33,328 bases of DNA. Source: an uncultured Verrucomicrobia subdivision 3 bacterium (GTDB lineage Bacteria > Verrucomicrobiota > Verrucomicrobiia > Limisphaerales > UBA11358). Both the position numbers and the translations under genes were made by a program. The notes beneath the pieces are model-generated. The model saw nothing but the letters and a program-made list of their open reading frames with translations. It was not told the origin of the DNA and made no database searches. Below, piece after piece: positions 32,884 through 33,328 of this stretch (the stretch's first letter is position 1; each line of letters begins with the position of its first letter). Location of the stretch: contig CAIWFB010000062.1 of NCBI GenBank assembly GCA_903911825.1, positions 1 to 33,328 on the forward strand. Direction: 5' to 3'.

Positions 32884-33328
32884 ATGAAAATACCAAAACC
32901 AAATCGCTTCCTCGCTTTCACTCTGATTGAATTGCTCGTCGTCATCGCCATCATCGCGATCCTAGCAGCGATGCTCCTGCCGGCGTTGTCCAAAGCAAAA
33001 GCCAAGGCGCAAGCGATCAGTTGCCTCAACAATTCCAAACAATGGGGATTGGCCCAGACGTTGTATGTGGACGACAGCAACCAAGTGCTCCCGATGACGA
33101 AGATTCCCGACCTCACGCCTGGCACACCCAACGATTATAGCGAAGACACGCCGCGCTGGCTTGATCTTACCGACGTGGAATATATCAATCGCCAGAACAA
33201 CACCACCTCTGGCCGCGACGCGTGGTTCAATGCCCTGCCTTCTTACATTACCACCCCCCCGCTTTATATGACCGCCGTGAACTCGACCCAGAAAATCTTT
33301 AATACAGGTGGCAATATCTTCTGGTGTC
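32884..33328 (+). CDS. Type IV prepilin-like (pseudopilin) protein, truncated by the window end
   Basis: 148 residues are visible, with no stop before the window edge. The N-terminus [43 protein letters not shown] is a class III prepilin signal, given here in two halves: a basic leader with [11 protein letters not shown], then FTLIELL. Cleavage would fall between Ala11 and Phe12, and Glu16 is the +5 residue needed for assembly. After it comes [19 protein letters not shown], the common start of verrucomicrobial and planctomycete prepilin-like proteins that occur in large families. Such proteins are exported and anchored by the N-terminal helix, perhaps as pseudopilins of a type II secretion system. 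The rest of the domain lies outside the window. Confidence 0.9.
   Translation, partial: MKIPKPNRFLAFTLIELLVVIAIIAILAAMLLPALSKAKAKAQAISCLNNSKQWGLAQTLYVDDSNQVLPMTKIPDLTPGTPNDYSEDTPRWLDLTDVEYINRQNNTTSGRDAWFNALPSYITTPPLYMTAVNSTQKIFNTGGNIFWC

Overview
The window looks like a chromosomal stretch of a Verrucomicrobiota bacterium, most likely of the Pedosphaera/Limisphaerales type. The evidence is the verrucomicrobial style of the secreted proteins (autotransporter-associated strand repeats, Ig-like domains, a shared C-terminal module), a prepilin-like gene with the [19 protein letters not shown] start, and a long single-strand division and cell-wall (dcw) cluster with lineage-specific gene losses. 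The lineage is inferred from family resemblance only.

Layout. 1-850: the end of an upstream gene and a REP-associated transposase (RAYT) framed by palindromic REP copies. 897-5750 (+): a very large secreted rhamnogalacturonan-lyase-like protein carrying five autotransporter-type repeats. 5752-8215 (-): nadB and panC (NAD and pantothenate synthesis). 8299-10155 (-): a secreted glycoside hydrolase family 2 enzyme. 10355-27261 (-): the dcw cluster, read in transcription order as mraZ, an unknown gene, rsmH, ftsL-like, ftsI, a SIMPL-domain gene, murF, mraY, a LysM gene, ftsW, murG, murB, vapB, vapC, ddl, ftsQ, ftsA, ftsZ. 27455-29235 (+): queA and a RibD-type reductase gene, divergent from mraZ. 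29352-32663 (-): a large secreted Ig-domain protein. 32884-end (+): a truncated prepilin-like gene.

The dcw cluster is tightly packed, mostly with 4-nt overlaps or 1-nt gaps, so it probably forms one or a few operons that make lipid II (MurB, MurF, MraY, MurG, Ddl), export or polymerise it (FtsW, FtsI) and build the divisome (FtsL, FtsQ, FtsA, FtsZ). Three Mur ligase genes (murC, murD, murE) are missing from their usual slots; a SIMPL protein, a LysM protein and a VapBC pair occupy places in the cluster. FtsZ has lost several residues that normally bind the nucleotide or drive GTP hydrolysis, yet keeps the C-terminal FtsA-binding peptide.

Regulatory signals stand out. Four MraZ-type boxes at exact 10-bp spacing overlap the putative mraZ promoter, and two perfect DnaA boxes flank it. 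A long hairpin with a U7 tract touches the ftsI start codon. PhoB-like 11-bp tandem repeats are arranged symmetrically between the last two genes. I see no tRNA, rRNA or CRISPR array.
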